Shown here: piece by piece, positions 9,467-17,048 of the stretch | Layout: the number at the start of each line of letters is the position of its first letter | Position numbering within the stretch: the stretch's first letter is position 1 | Assembly: GCF_022538055.1 (NCBI RefSeq) | Contig: NZ_JAKZAM010000003.1 | Location: forward strand, 1 to 64,000 | DNA from: Cognataquiflexum nitidum | GTDB taxonomy: Bacteria > Bacteroidota > Bacteroidia > Cytophagales > Cyclobacteriaceae | Direction of reading: 5' to 3' | DNA: 64,000 nucleotides | The notes under the pieces: model-generated | Told to the model about the DNA's origin: nothing | The model's database searches: none | Seen by the model: the letters and a program-made list of their open reading frames with translations, nothing else | Translations under genes and position numbers: made by a program

Positions 9467-9584
9467 GTTTTTGGATGGACAGTTTTTCGATAATCAGTTG
9501 GTAGACCTACATTTGGTCATCCCTTATTGATAATTACCGACTTCCTATTCAGAACCGATTCTACCAAAACATGATGGGATTAAT

Positions 9585-10646
9585 CTACCCCAACTGAGCA
9601 ACTTCATTTTTATTGGCCAACTGTCCACAGGCAGCATCAATGTCCTGACCACGGGATTTGCGGACTTTGGCTACGATACCATTGTTTTCCAATATTCTGA
9701 CATACATTTCCACGGCATCTTTGGATGCCTGACGGAATTCCCCTTCATCGATCGGGTTGTATTGGATGATGTTGACTTTGGAAGGAATGATTTTGCAGAA
9801 TTTGGCCAAGGCCCGGGCATGTTCCTCGTTGTCATTGATGCCATCCCAAATCACATATTCATACGTGACTTTCCGCTTGGTTTTTTGGTACCAATATTTC
9901 AGGGATTCCGCCAAGTCCTCCAATGGATTGACGTCATTGATCGGCATCAAGCGGCTTCGGGTTTCGTTGATGGCAGAATGCAGCGAAATGGCAAGGTTAA
10001 ACTTGACTTCATCATCGGCCATTTTTTTGATCATTTTGGGAATGCCGACTGTCGAAAGGGTAATTCTCCTCGCCGCCATACCAAGACCTTCGGGCGAGGT
10101 GATTTTATCGATGGCTTCGATGACATTGGCATAATTGAGTAGGGGTTCGCCCATGCCCATAAAGACGATGTTGGTCAGGGGGCGGTTGAAGTAGGTTTCT
10201 GCTTCTTCCTTGATGGCGACGACCTGATCGTAGATTTCATCCGGATTGAGATTGCGCATGCGCTTCAACCGGGCAGTGGCGCAGAAATTACAATCGAGGC
10301 TGCAACCCACCTGCGAAGAAACACAGGCTGTAATCCGCTTGGAAGTGGGAATCAGGACGGATTCCACGATTTTGCTGTCAAAGAGCTTGACTGCATTTTT
10401 GATCGTACCGTCAGATGAGTGCTGCATCAGGTCGACATGGATATGGTTGATGATAAAGTTGGCTTTGAGCATTTCCCGGGTTTCCTTGGAGATGTTGCTC
10501 ATGTCATCAAAGTTTTTGAGAGACTTGTTCCAAAGCCATTCATACACCTGCTTGGCGCGGAACTTCTTTTCCCCCTTTTCGATAAAAAATTCCTCCAACT
10601 GCTCCAAGGTGAATTTTCTGATGTCTTTTTTTACGCTTCCTTCCAT
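9585..10646 (-). CDS. rlmN: 23S rRNA (adenine(2503)-C2)-methyltransferase RlmN
   Basis: Radical SAM enzyme that methylates C2 of A2503 in 23S rRNA and A37 in some tRNAs. The 4Fe-4S cluster cysteines are visible as CSLDCNFC (115, 119, 122). The second catalytic cysteine is expected near residue 340 in DIDAACGQL. The GGEP-like motif reads MGMGEPLLNY. Length 353 is typical. The ATG at 10646 has a TAnnTTTG promoter box only four bases upstream, so its message may be leaderless. The gene is monocistronic. Confidence 0.95.
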   Translation of the reverse strand: MEGSVKKDIRKFTLEQLEEFFIEKGEKKFRAKQVYEWLWNKSLKNFDDMSNISKETREMLKANFIINHIHVDLMQHSSDGTIKNAVKLFDSKIVESVLIPTSKRITACVSSQVGCSLDCNFCATARLKRMRNLNPDEIYDQVVAIKEEAETYFNRPLTNIVFMGMGEPLLNYANVIEAIDKITSPEGLGMAARRITLSTVGIPKMIKKMADDEVKFNLAISLHSAINETRSRLMPINDVNPLEDLAESLKYWYQKTKRKVTYEYVIWDGINDNEEHARALAKFCKIIPSKVNIIQYNPIDEGEFRQASKDAVEMYVRILENNGIVAKVRKSRGQDIDAACGQLANKNEVAQLG

Positions 10647-10658
10647 TTTGCAAAGGTA
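10647..10658 (-). promoter_or_regulatory. -7 promoter box abutting the rlmN start
   Basis: On the minus strand TACCTTTG (10658-10651) fits the Bacteroidota -7 consensus TAnnTTTG and is separated from the rlmN ATG by only CAAA. No good TTTG -33 box is seen at the usual spacing. If used, transcription would start at or within a base or two of the ATG. Confidence 0.45.
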
Positions 10659-10676
10659 GGGGATAAAAAGAACTTG

Positions 10677-10740
10677 TCCGCCGTGGCGGATTGGAAGATT
10701 GTAAAATTGAAAAATTGGAAGATTGGAAGATTAGGGTTTA
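10677..10740. repeat. GC palindrome plus GGAAGATT-type simple repeats
   Basis: Between rlmN and the Mrr gene lies the palindrome TCCGCCGTGGCGGA (10677-10690), then a low-complexity run in which GGAAGATT and AAAATTG recur. The palindrome recurs with one change at 19642. The region is non-coding. Confidence 0.6.
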
Positions 10741-10755
10741 AGGTTGGGGAATATT

Positions 10756-11652
10756 TTATTGTTCAATAAAGAAATCTTCATCCAAATGTTTTAATTCATA
10801 AGTAGCCTTCACCTGCACTCCAACTTTATATTCTAGCATCAAATCAACAAGTTTATTTCCGTCAATTAAAATAATTTTGTGATGAGCATTTTTTGCTTTT
10901 TCGATTGCGCCAATGTCAAATAAAGATGTTGTTACAAAGACACCTTTATTTGTATCCCCGCTCATTGCACCAATAAAATTCCTAATGTCTTTTTCCCTCA
11001 CTTTATTTTCTGTAAACCTTTTCGCCTGAATAAAAATCTTATCTAAGCCAAGTTTATCTTCATTTATTATTCCATCAATTCCTCCATCTCCTGACTTGGA
11101 TGTTTCCACAAAGTCACCATATCCCATTTTTTTAAGCAGAATTAAAATAACCTTTTCAAAATAATATGGGTCTAGAGATTTTAACTTGAACAGTAATTCA
11201 TTTTTCACTTCAGTTTCAATCTGCCCGAACCCTTGATCGATAAGATCCTGTGGAGAAGCGTTTGTTAGTTTTTTTATCTCTTGAATTCCATTTGAATTTC
11301 CTGAATATTCACCCGAATAGAATTTAAAGAAATCCTCTGAATCTTCAACTTTATCGAGAGTCAATTCTCCTTTCTTGTTTAATCCCTTTTCAGTTATACC
11401 AACAAAACCTCTTTCGGGATAATGGATAAAGCCACCTTTCTTTAGGTAAGATTTTCCCCAAGCTATACGGTTATTGATTAAAATTTCACCAGACTTGGTT
11501 TTTTCTTTGAGTAATTCTTCAGGTAAATGTGAATAATATTTTTGTATAACCAGTTCTTGTAATTCTCTTGTATGGATTTTCTCTCCATTACTTAGGACAT
11601 CCAAGATAGGATTAAATGTTTCATGGAATTTCGGCAATTCTAAGTCTTTCAT
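10756..11652 (-). CDS. Mrr-like (type IV) restriction endonuclease
   Basis: Protein of about 298 residues with an Mrr N-terminal winged-helix DNA-recognition domain (about 1-90, with LSNGEKIHTRELQELV and NNRIAWGKSYLKKGG) and a C-terminal Mrr catalytic PD-(D/E)xK domain showing GDGGIDG followed by IFIQAKRF. Family members cut modified (methylated) DNA and act as defence genes. The open frame extends to 11742, but the ATG at 11652 matches the family N-terminus (MKDLELPKFHETFNPILDVL). Base composition is visibly AT-richer than flanking genes, and repeats border it on both sides, which suggests recent transfer. No methyltransferase partner is adjacent, as expected for a type IV enzyme. Confidence 0.87.
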   Translation of the reverse strand: MKDLELPKFHETFNPILDVLSNGEKIHTRELQELVIQKYYSHLPEELLKEKTKSGEILINNRIAWGKSYLKKGGFIHYPERGFVGITEKGLNKKGELTLDKVEDSEDFFKFYSGEYSGNSNGIQEIKKLTNASPQDLIDQGFGQIETEVKNELLFKLKSLDPYYFEKVILILLKKMGYGDFVETSKSGDGGIDGIINEDKLGLDKIFIQAKRFTENKVREKDIRNFIGAMSGDTNKGVFVTTSLFDIGAIEKAKNAHHKIILIDGNKLVDLMLEYKVGVQVKATYELKHLDEDFFIEQ

Positions 11653-11755
11653 TTTATTTGGGTGATAATATGAGGTACTCAATTTTAGGCTTCCTAGGAA
11701 AATTGATGATTTCCTATGAATTAACAATTTGGCTATTTGCATTTTGGAACAAATG

Positions 11756-11817
11756 ACAAATTAGGACTTGAATATCAACTAATATCCAATATCAATCAAT
11801 ATCAAATCCTAATTTGT
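11756..11817. repeat. 62-bp imperfect inverted repeat upstream of the Mrr gene
   Basis: ACAAATTAGGA at 11756-11766 and its exact complement TCCTAATTTGT at 11807-11817 bound an AT-rich interior made of ATATTGAT-like words that is itself largely self-complementary. Related words recur at about 34505-34550. It may form a hairpin between the Mrr gene and the isomerase-like gene. Confidence 0.6.
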
Positions 11818-11836
11818 ATAAATTAAAATATCCTTG

Positions 11837-12778
11837 TTACCCCTTCATCAAGTCCCTCAACTCCGTCATGGTATTCCTGATATCGACGATGCTTTCCCAT
11901 TCACGATCTTTTTCGCCATGCTCGATACCCACATAACCATGATAGTTATGAGAAAGCACTATTTTCATCATCCTGCTGTAATCCAGCGGAGATTCCTTGC
12001 CCCTGTCATCCCAAACCGTTGGCTTCAGACTTACGCCCTTTGCCGTAGGCATCAGCTCATCGACCCCGCGATAAGAGTCATAGGAAACAACCCTTTTGTC
12101 ATCTGAATGGATCCTGAAATTGCCAAAATCAGGCAAAGTCCCTGCCCTTCTGTGGGCGGTCTGTTTGATCAATTCGGCAAGCCATTTGGCATTGCTGGAA
12201 AATCCTCCATGGTTTTCGATCACTACATTGATGTCAAAATCATCGGCAAACTCACACAATTGCCTCAATCCTGAACTGCAGACATCAATCGCCTGCTGTT
12301 CAGCTTTTGGATCCTCGCTCCATGGTACTGCGGTGTAGGCATTGACACGGATCGAGTGGCATCCCAAAAACTTGGCGGCCTCCACCCACTTCTTATGGTT
12401 CTCAACTGTCTGCTTGCGCTCTTCGGATGTGGCTGCACCCAGCATGCCTTCTCTGTCACACATGATCAAAACCGAAGTGACTCCCTCGCCTTCTGCACGG
12501 GTTTTCATTTCCCTGAGGTAGTTCATGTCTTTGGCTTTGTCCATAAAGAACTGGTTGACATATTCCACCGCATCGATGCCGTGCTTCTTGGAAAGCATGG
12601 CAAAGTCGAGGTGGTCCATTTTTCCGGCGAAAAGCAACCTGTTTACCGACCATTCGGCGAGTGAAATCTTGAATAAGGGATCTTCATTTTTCATAGAAAA
12701 TGCAAATTGGGGAAGGCCAAAAGTCAGTGCTGCTGCAGCGACTCCTGTTGTTTTTAGGAAATTTCTTCTGTCTTTCAT
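11837..12778 (-). CDS. Tat-exported sugar phosphate isomerase/epimerase family protein
   Basis: TIM-barrel protein of the xylose isomerase-like / AP endonuclease 2 superfamily, about 313 residues. The N-terminus MKDRRNFLKTTGVAAAALTFG is a twin-arginine signal, so the folded enzyme is probably exported to the periplasm. Features of the fold visible are the KHGIDAVEYVNQFF strand-helix region, the VIENHGGFSSN metal-site strand and GYVGIEHGEK. Start moved from 12817 to the ATG at 12778, which directly precedes the RR motif. A second Tat-exported enzyme of the oxidoreductase class lies just upstream, and such pairs are common in Bacteroidota sugar-processing loci. The substrate is unknown. Confidence 0.82.
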   Translation of the reverse strand: MKDRRNFLKTTGVAAAALTFGLPQFAFSMKNEDPLFKISLAEWSVNRLLFAGKMDHLDFAMLSKKHGIDAVEYVNQFFMDKAKDMNYLREMKTRAEGEGVTSVLIMCDREGMLGAATSEERKQTVENHKKWVEAAKFLGCHSIRVNAYTAVPWSEDPKAEQQAIDVCSSGLRQLCEFADDFDINVVIENHGGFSSNAKWLAELIKQTAHRRAGTLPDFGNFRIHSDDKRVVSYDSYRGVDELMPTAKGVSLKPTVWDDRGKESPLDYSRMMKIVLSHNYHGYVGIEHGEKDREWESIVDIRNTMTELRDLMKG

Positions 12779-12860
12779 GTTTTGGAAGGGTTGGTTAAAA
12801 GTTAATTCTTTAGGCACTCAAATCGGACCTATAAGCCGGAAATTCTGATCCAAAACAGTT

Positions 12861-12882
12861 GGAAGTCGGAAGACGGAAGACC
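12861..12882 (+). repeat. GGAAGAC heptamer repeat
   Basis: Three tandem imperfect 7-bp units (GGAAGTC, GGAAGAC, GGAAGAC). The same words, on the other strand, form part of the conserved cores of repeats E2 (20860-20895) and E3 (22541-22576). Confidence 0.6.
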
Positions 12883-12946
12883 GATGTCAGCGACTTTTTA
12901 GCATTGAACCATGAATCTTTTTTCATTTACTTTTTAATATATGAAA

Positions 12947-14449
12947 TCAGATTTCCCAACCGGGTCTGTAGTCACGTGTCAGGAATTTATTGGCATTTTC
13001 ATCATTGGTGATTTTAAGGGTAGCGGCGTCAAAGTCCACTTTTTTATTTGCCCGCAAGGCTACTGCCCCGAGATTGATGGTATCGGTGATGGTTTGGGCA
13101 CGGATAAAACTTCCTGGAGTCTGTTGGCCCGACAAGATGGCTTCGACCCAAGCGTCAGTATTACGCACAACCGCCCTTGAATCTATCCGCTCCGAAGCAG
13201 GTCTTTGGCTCATTTTGCTTTCAGGAAGCAACACGGGATTTTCACCCCTGAAACCACCGAGGATTTTACCTTTTGTCCCCACAAGCATCAAACCTTCTTC
13301 GGGAGTATCCCTGCCATCCATTTCTAGTTCCTCGCATGCAAATGGCTTCATCCCCCCATCGTACCAAAACAGGTCAAATGCCGGCAATGCTGCCTGTTCG
13401 GGAAACCTCCATTTGATCATACTGCTCGCGGGAAATGCGACATCGTTTTTGACCCATTGATAGACTTGGTTGATTTCCTCGCGGGAAGTGGTACCGAAAG
13501 CCCTTGCACTCAAAGGGGATTTGGTGATTCCCAAAGTTTCAAAAAGGGGAAACAAACTGTAATGTCCCATGTCTGCCACAGAACCTCCACCAAACTCATA
13601 CCATCCACGGAAGACATTGTGGGTATAGTTGGGATGATAGGGCATGTCAGGTACAGGCCCGAGCCACAGGTCCCAATTAAATCCTGCAGGAATTGGCTTC
13701 GGTTCGGTCGGTCTTTTGGTCCACTGTTGCCACACAGGACGGTAAGACCAATTGTGGATTTCGGTCAGGTCGCCGATCAGACCTTCATCCATCCAAGCTT
13801 TCAACTGCCGGTATTCAGGTCGGTCTGACCAAGCCAAAAGATGGGTAATCACCCCGGTTTCCTTTGCTTTTTCGATGACTTTTCTTCCTTCCAATAGCCG
13901 GTTGGAAATCGGTTTGTGGGTCACCACATGGATTCCCTGAGCCATGGCCGCCAAAGCAATCGGCGCATGGGTATGGTCGGGTGTCATGATTTTGACGGCA
14001 TCGATCCCTTTTTCTTTGGCAAACATTTCCCTGAAATCTTCATAGGAGGCGCAGCCCTTGTATTTTTTGGCAGGTTTGTTCTTGCCGTAATATTGCTCCA
14101 CATAAGCCTGTCCGACATCCCGGCCTCCGGGGATTCCGGGAACATTGTCCCACCAAGTGTCATCTCCCAAGACTTTGCGGATGCCATTGGCGGACCAATC
14201 GATATAGCCGGTGCTGTATTTGTTGGAATCACAGACTGCCACCACCCTGACTTTTGGGTTTTGGAGCAAATCCCCCATTTCACGCAGGCCTTGGGTGCCG
14301 CAGCCAATGTTGGCCACGGTAATCTGATCAGAGGGAGGAATCTTGCCGCTTCCGGCGATAACATGGGATGGGACGATGGAGATGGTCGCTGCTACTGCAG
14401 CTGCCGAACCGATAAATTCTCTTCGGTTGATTTTATTCGATTGATCCAT
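12947..14449 (-). CDS. Tat-exported Gfo/Idh/MocA family oxidoreductase
   Basis: NAD(P)-dependent oxidoreductase family protein of about 500 residues. The Tat signal NRREFIGSAAAVAATISIV is at the N-terminus, followed by a Rossmann fold with IGCGTQG (a GxGxxG-like turn) and the family HKPI segment (THVVTHKPISNRLLEG). A longer C-terminal alpha/beta domain has the GGSVADMGHYSLFPLFETLG region typical of the large Bacteroidota secreted members. Start set at the ATG 14449 instead of 14473, because MDQSNKINRREF is a normal Tat leader. It probably works with the downstream isomerase-like protein on a carbohydrate. The substrate is unknown. Confidence 0.87.
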   Translation of the reverse strand: MDQSNKINRREFIGSAAAVAATISIVPSHVIAGSGKIPPSDQITVANIGCGTQGLREMGDLLQNPKVRVVAVCDSNKYSTGYIDWSANGIRKVLGDDTWWDNVPGIPGGRDVGQAYVEQYYGKNKPAKKYKGCASYEDFREMFAKEKGIDAVKIMTPDHTHAPIALAAMAQGIHVVTHKPISNRLLEGRKVIEKAKETGVITHLLAWSDRPEYRQLKAWMDEGLIGDLTEIHNWSYRPVWQQWTKRPTEPKPIPAGFNWDLWLGPVPDMPYHPNYTHNVFRGWYEFGGGSVADMGHYSLFPLFETLGITKSPLSARAFGTTSREEINQVYQWVKNDVAFPASSMIKWRFPEQAALPAFDLFWYDGGMKPFACEELEMDGRDTPEEGLMLVGTKGKILGGFRGENPVLLPESKMSQRPASERIDSRAVVRNTDAWVEAILSGQQTPGSFIRAQTITDTINLGAVALRANKKVDFDAATLKITNDENANKFLTRDYRPGWEI

Positions 14450-14569
14450 TGGGCTTACGTTATTGAAGGTCAATAATTTAGGCAGTTGGAGCCAAGAATC
14501 AAAATCAGGAAATATTTTTCTATTTCCACTGACTTACTAAATATAAATTCTCAATTAAAAATCAGAGGT

Positions 14570-15724
14570 TCAGGAAACAGAATTCTTCAAAGAATTCATT
14601 GAAACCACTTTAACCTTCCCCTTCAACCCAAACAAGGGCCTGACCCAATTCCATCTCCTGATACCGAATTCGTAGATCAGCCAGGCTATCCCAAAAGTTC
14701 CGATAGACATAAGAGAAAATTTGACAAAAAGTCCCAAATCTGCATGCATCAGGAAATATCCCAATGTGATGGTGATGGTCTGATGGAGGATGTAAAACGG
14801 ATAAACAGCCTCGTTGGCATAAGTAAGTTGCGCACTTGGCTTGTTGAGGTAAGCGGCAGCATAGCCAAAGAGTACCAAAATCCAAGCCCAAAGGTTGATG
14901 ACTTTAAAACCCGCCTCGACAAAATGCACCAAAGTCGAATCTTCATAAAGCTGCCTCAAACCAACCATCAGCGTAAATCCGACCAAACCTAGATAAAGGT
15001 ATTTTCGACGGTTTCCCTCCACTGCTTTCCAAAAGATATCCTTAACGGATATCAACAGAAAACCATAGAAAAAGAAAGTGATGAAATTGATGATATTGAA
15101 CCAATCCCCGACCAAAGCATGGGTAGACGGAAAGAATGGTTCCACCAAAGATTCCCAGATATAAAGCGGAATCACCAGCCAAAATAAGCCAAATGGTTTT
15201 GCCGCCAACTTGCGCATTCCTCTCAGAATCCCCGCCTGTGGATGGTCTCTGAGGTACAAAAAGACCGGAATCAAAACCAAAGAAAACAACAGCAGATAAG
15301 GCAAAAACCAAAGGTGGTGCCAGGAGAAATTTCCTTCCGGATAGACTCCGATAAATGCTTCCGAAGGCCAAAAGTCGAAATACCCTCCACTGAACTGTCC
15401 CTTGTCCAAGCGCTCAAAGTATACCTGTGGCGGTACTATCAGGATAATTCCGGCGATCAATGGAATCAGCAGCCTTGCAATTCTTTCTTTGGCAAAAGCT
15501 CCGCTGCTTCTTTTTGAAAGTGCGTAATATGTGCCCATTCCCGAAATCACAAACAGGATGGGCAGACGCCATTGGTTTACAAAAAGCATCGGCCAACGAA
15601 GGTTGGGATAGATGATGTCATTTTTGATATGCCAACCCCAAGGGACGAAAAACATCCCCACATGGTAAAAAATCAACAATCCAAAAACGATAACTCTTAG
15701 CCAGTCTAAGTCTTGTCTTCGCAT
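14570..15724 (-). CDS. Acyltransferase family 3 (OpgC/OafA-like) membrane protein
   Basis: Integral-membrane acyltransferase of about 384 residues with roughly ten hydrophobic segments. The N-terminal signature RRQDLDWLRVIVFGLLIFYH carries the conserved Asp/Arg and the His at the first helix end. A later WHLWFLPYLLLFSLVLIPV segment is typical of the family. Members transfer acyl groups (acetyl, succinyl) to exported glycans, lipids or antibiotics. The frame is open to a TTG at 15745; the ATG at 15724 is preferred. The glycan or lipid substrate is unknown. Confidence 0.83.
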   Translation of the reverse strand: MRRQDLDWLRVIVFGLLIFYHVGMFFVPWGWHIKNDIIYPNLRWPMLFVNQWRLPILFVISGMGTYYALSKRSSGAFAKERIARLLIPLIAGIILIVPPQVYFERLDKGQFSGGYFDFWPSEAFIGVYPEGNFSWHHLWFLPYLLLFSLVLIPVFLYLRDHPQAGILRGMRKLAAKPFGLFWLVIPLYIWESLVEPFFPSTHALVGDWFNIINFITFFFYGFLLISVKDIFWKAVEGNRRKYLYLGLVGFTLMVGLRQLYEDSTLVHFVEAGFKVINLWAWILVLFGYAAAYLNKPSAQLTYANEAVYPFYILHQTITITLGYFLMHADLGLFVKFSLMSIGTFGIAWLIYEFGIRRWNWVRPLFGLKGKVKVVSMNSLKNSVS

Positions 15725-15837
15725 GATTTTAGATTTTTTATCCAAAGATTCTTTCCTTTAAATATAACAGGGGTAAGGCTTTCTTAGAAATTATCAGATG
15801 TTTTTGGACATGATTTTTTGGGACTGAATAAAACTAA

Positions 15838-16818
15838 TCAATCTTCAATTCCCAGCCATTCAAATACATCATCAAAATTTACAGTAACAGAAGAATTGCC
15901 ATCAGGGTGCAGATTTGGGAAAATTGTCAGGCTGTTTTCCCTGTCCATCAGCAAAGCTTTTACAAAATGAAGCTTATGCCCTTCTGCCAGGCTTTGTTGT
16001 CCTTCCAGAAAAGCCCTTCCTGCTGTGGTATTGCCGAAGCTTTGGGTGTTGGGCCTTTTAAGTATTGCGGCAAATAATTGTTCGCCTTCCCTACATGTAG
16101 ACCTGTCAATCAAGACCGCAACTTTAGGTAAAGGAGACAAGACTTCCAATGCATTTGGAACGGTCACTTTTTGGACACCACCTATAAAGGATGCGCCGTT
16201 TGTATATTCCCACTGTTCCTTTTTATTGTCATTATAAAAAAATGCCCCCAAAACCCCTTCTCCAAGCAAAGGCCCCAATCCGGCCAACATTCCTTCAAAG
16301 CTCCCTTCTGTCAGGCTTCTGAGGTCTATGATCCAAGCATCTGTCCCTTCCAATTCTCTTGACCTAATTTGATCCTGAATGGCAATAGCCAAATCTTCGG
16401 GACTTAAACGGGAGGTAGGAATGTCCAAATACGCTATGTTTTTGGGTAAAGAGGGTGTTTGCTTTTGCCCTAGAATACAATCAAAGGCATTTTTGTCTCC
16501 TGCTACAATTTCCCCTCTTGAGTTGACCACATAACCTTTCTCATCCCCAATCAGCTCAAACACTTTATCTATTGCGGCATAAATATCCTCGATTTTCCTG
16601 GCACCCTTGGTCAAATCCGATATTGCCTGATCAATTTGGGATTTCTTTATAGTATAATTGTAGCTATATGAATCCAAAAAATCATTTTCAACCACCTGAA
16701 GAAATTCATTCAAAAAGGCCTCTGCTTCTGGAGAAATAGTTTCTTCATTTTTATCCTCAGTTTCCTGACAGGAAAAAGTCAGCACAACGATAGCTAGTAT
16801 TGAAAAAAATCGCTTCAT
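15838..16818 (-). CDS. S41 (C-terminal processing peptidase)-like lipoprotein, probably inactive
   Basis: 326-residue lipoprotein with signal ending in LTFSC (Cys17). The C-terminal half has the S41 peptidase fold pattern: VAVLIDRSTCREGEQLFAAI and GNTTAGRAFLEG align with the segment that normally reads TASSGE or TASAAE and then GxPTxG. In this copy the positions that normally supply the catalytic Ser are Cys, Arg and Glu. A small helical N-terminal domain precedes it, as in other Bacteroidota members. It is likely a pseudo-peptidase or binding protein in the periplasm. Assignment rests on motif similarity only. Confidence 0.65.
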   Translation of the reverse strand: MKRFFSILAIVVLTFSCQETEDKNEETISPEAEAFLNEFLQVVENDFLDSYSYNYTIKKSQIDQAISDLTKGARKIEDIYAAIDKVFELIGDEKGYVVNSRGEIVAGDKNAFDCILGQKQTPSLPKNIAYLDIPTSRLSPEDLAIAIQDQIRSRELEGTDAWIIDLRSLTEGSFEGMLAGLGPLLGEGVLGAFFYNDNKKEQWEYTNGASFIGGVQKVTVPNALEVLSPLPKVAVLIDRSTCREGEQLFAAILKRPNTQSFGNTTAGRAFLEGQQSLAEGHKLHFVKALLMDRENSLTIFPNLHPDGNSSVTVNFDDVFEWLGIED

Positions 16819-17048
16819 ATGGTTCCCGTTATATCTTAGAATATTATAAAATATACTGTTAAATTCAAAAATTCAAAGAATTTTTTGAAATCTTGGATGA
16901 TGATTTTTTTATTGAATGGCAATGATTTAATATTCCGTTGATGTGATTTATTTCCCTTTTGAATAAAAATCATGATTATACCTAACTTCTTTAAGTAAAG
17001 CTGGGTTAATATAAGCATGCAAAATTTTAATTTTCAAATTCTATTTCA

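Noticed and set aside
16836..17018. 60-codon open frame on the minus strand in the gap before the receptor gene
   Set aside because: AT-rich, low-complexity translation rich in Phe, Ile and Lys with no plausible start context or family resemblance.
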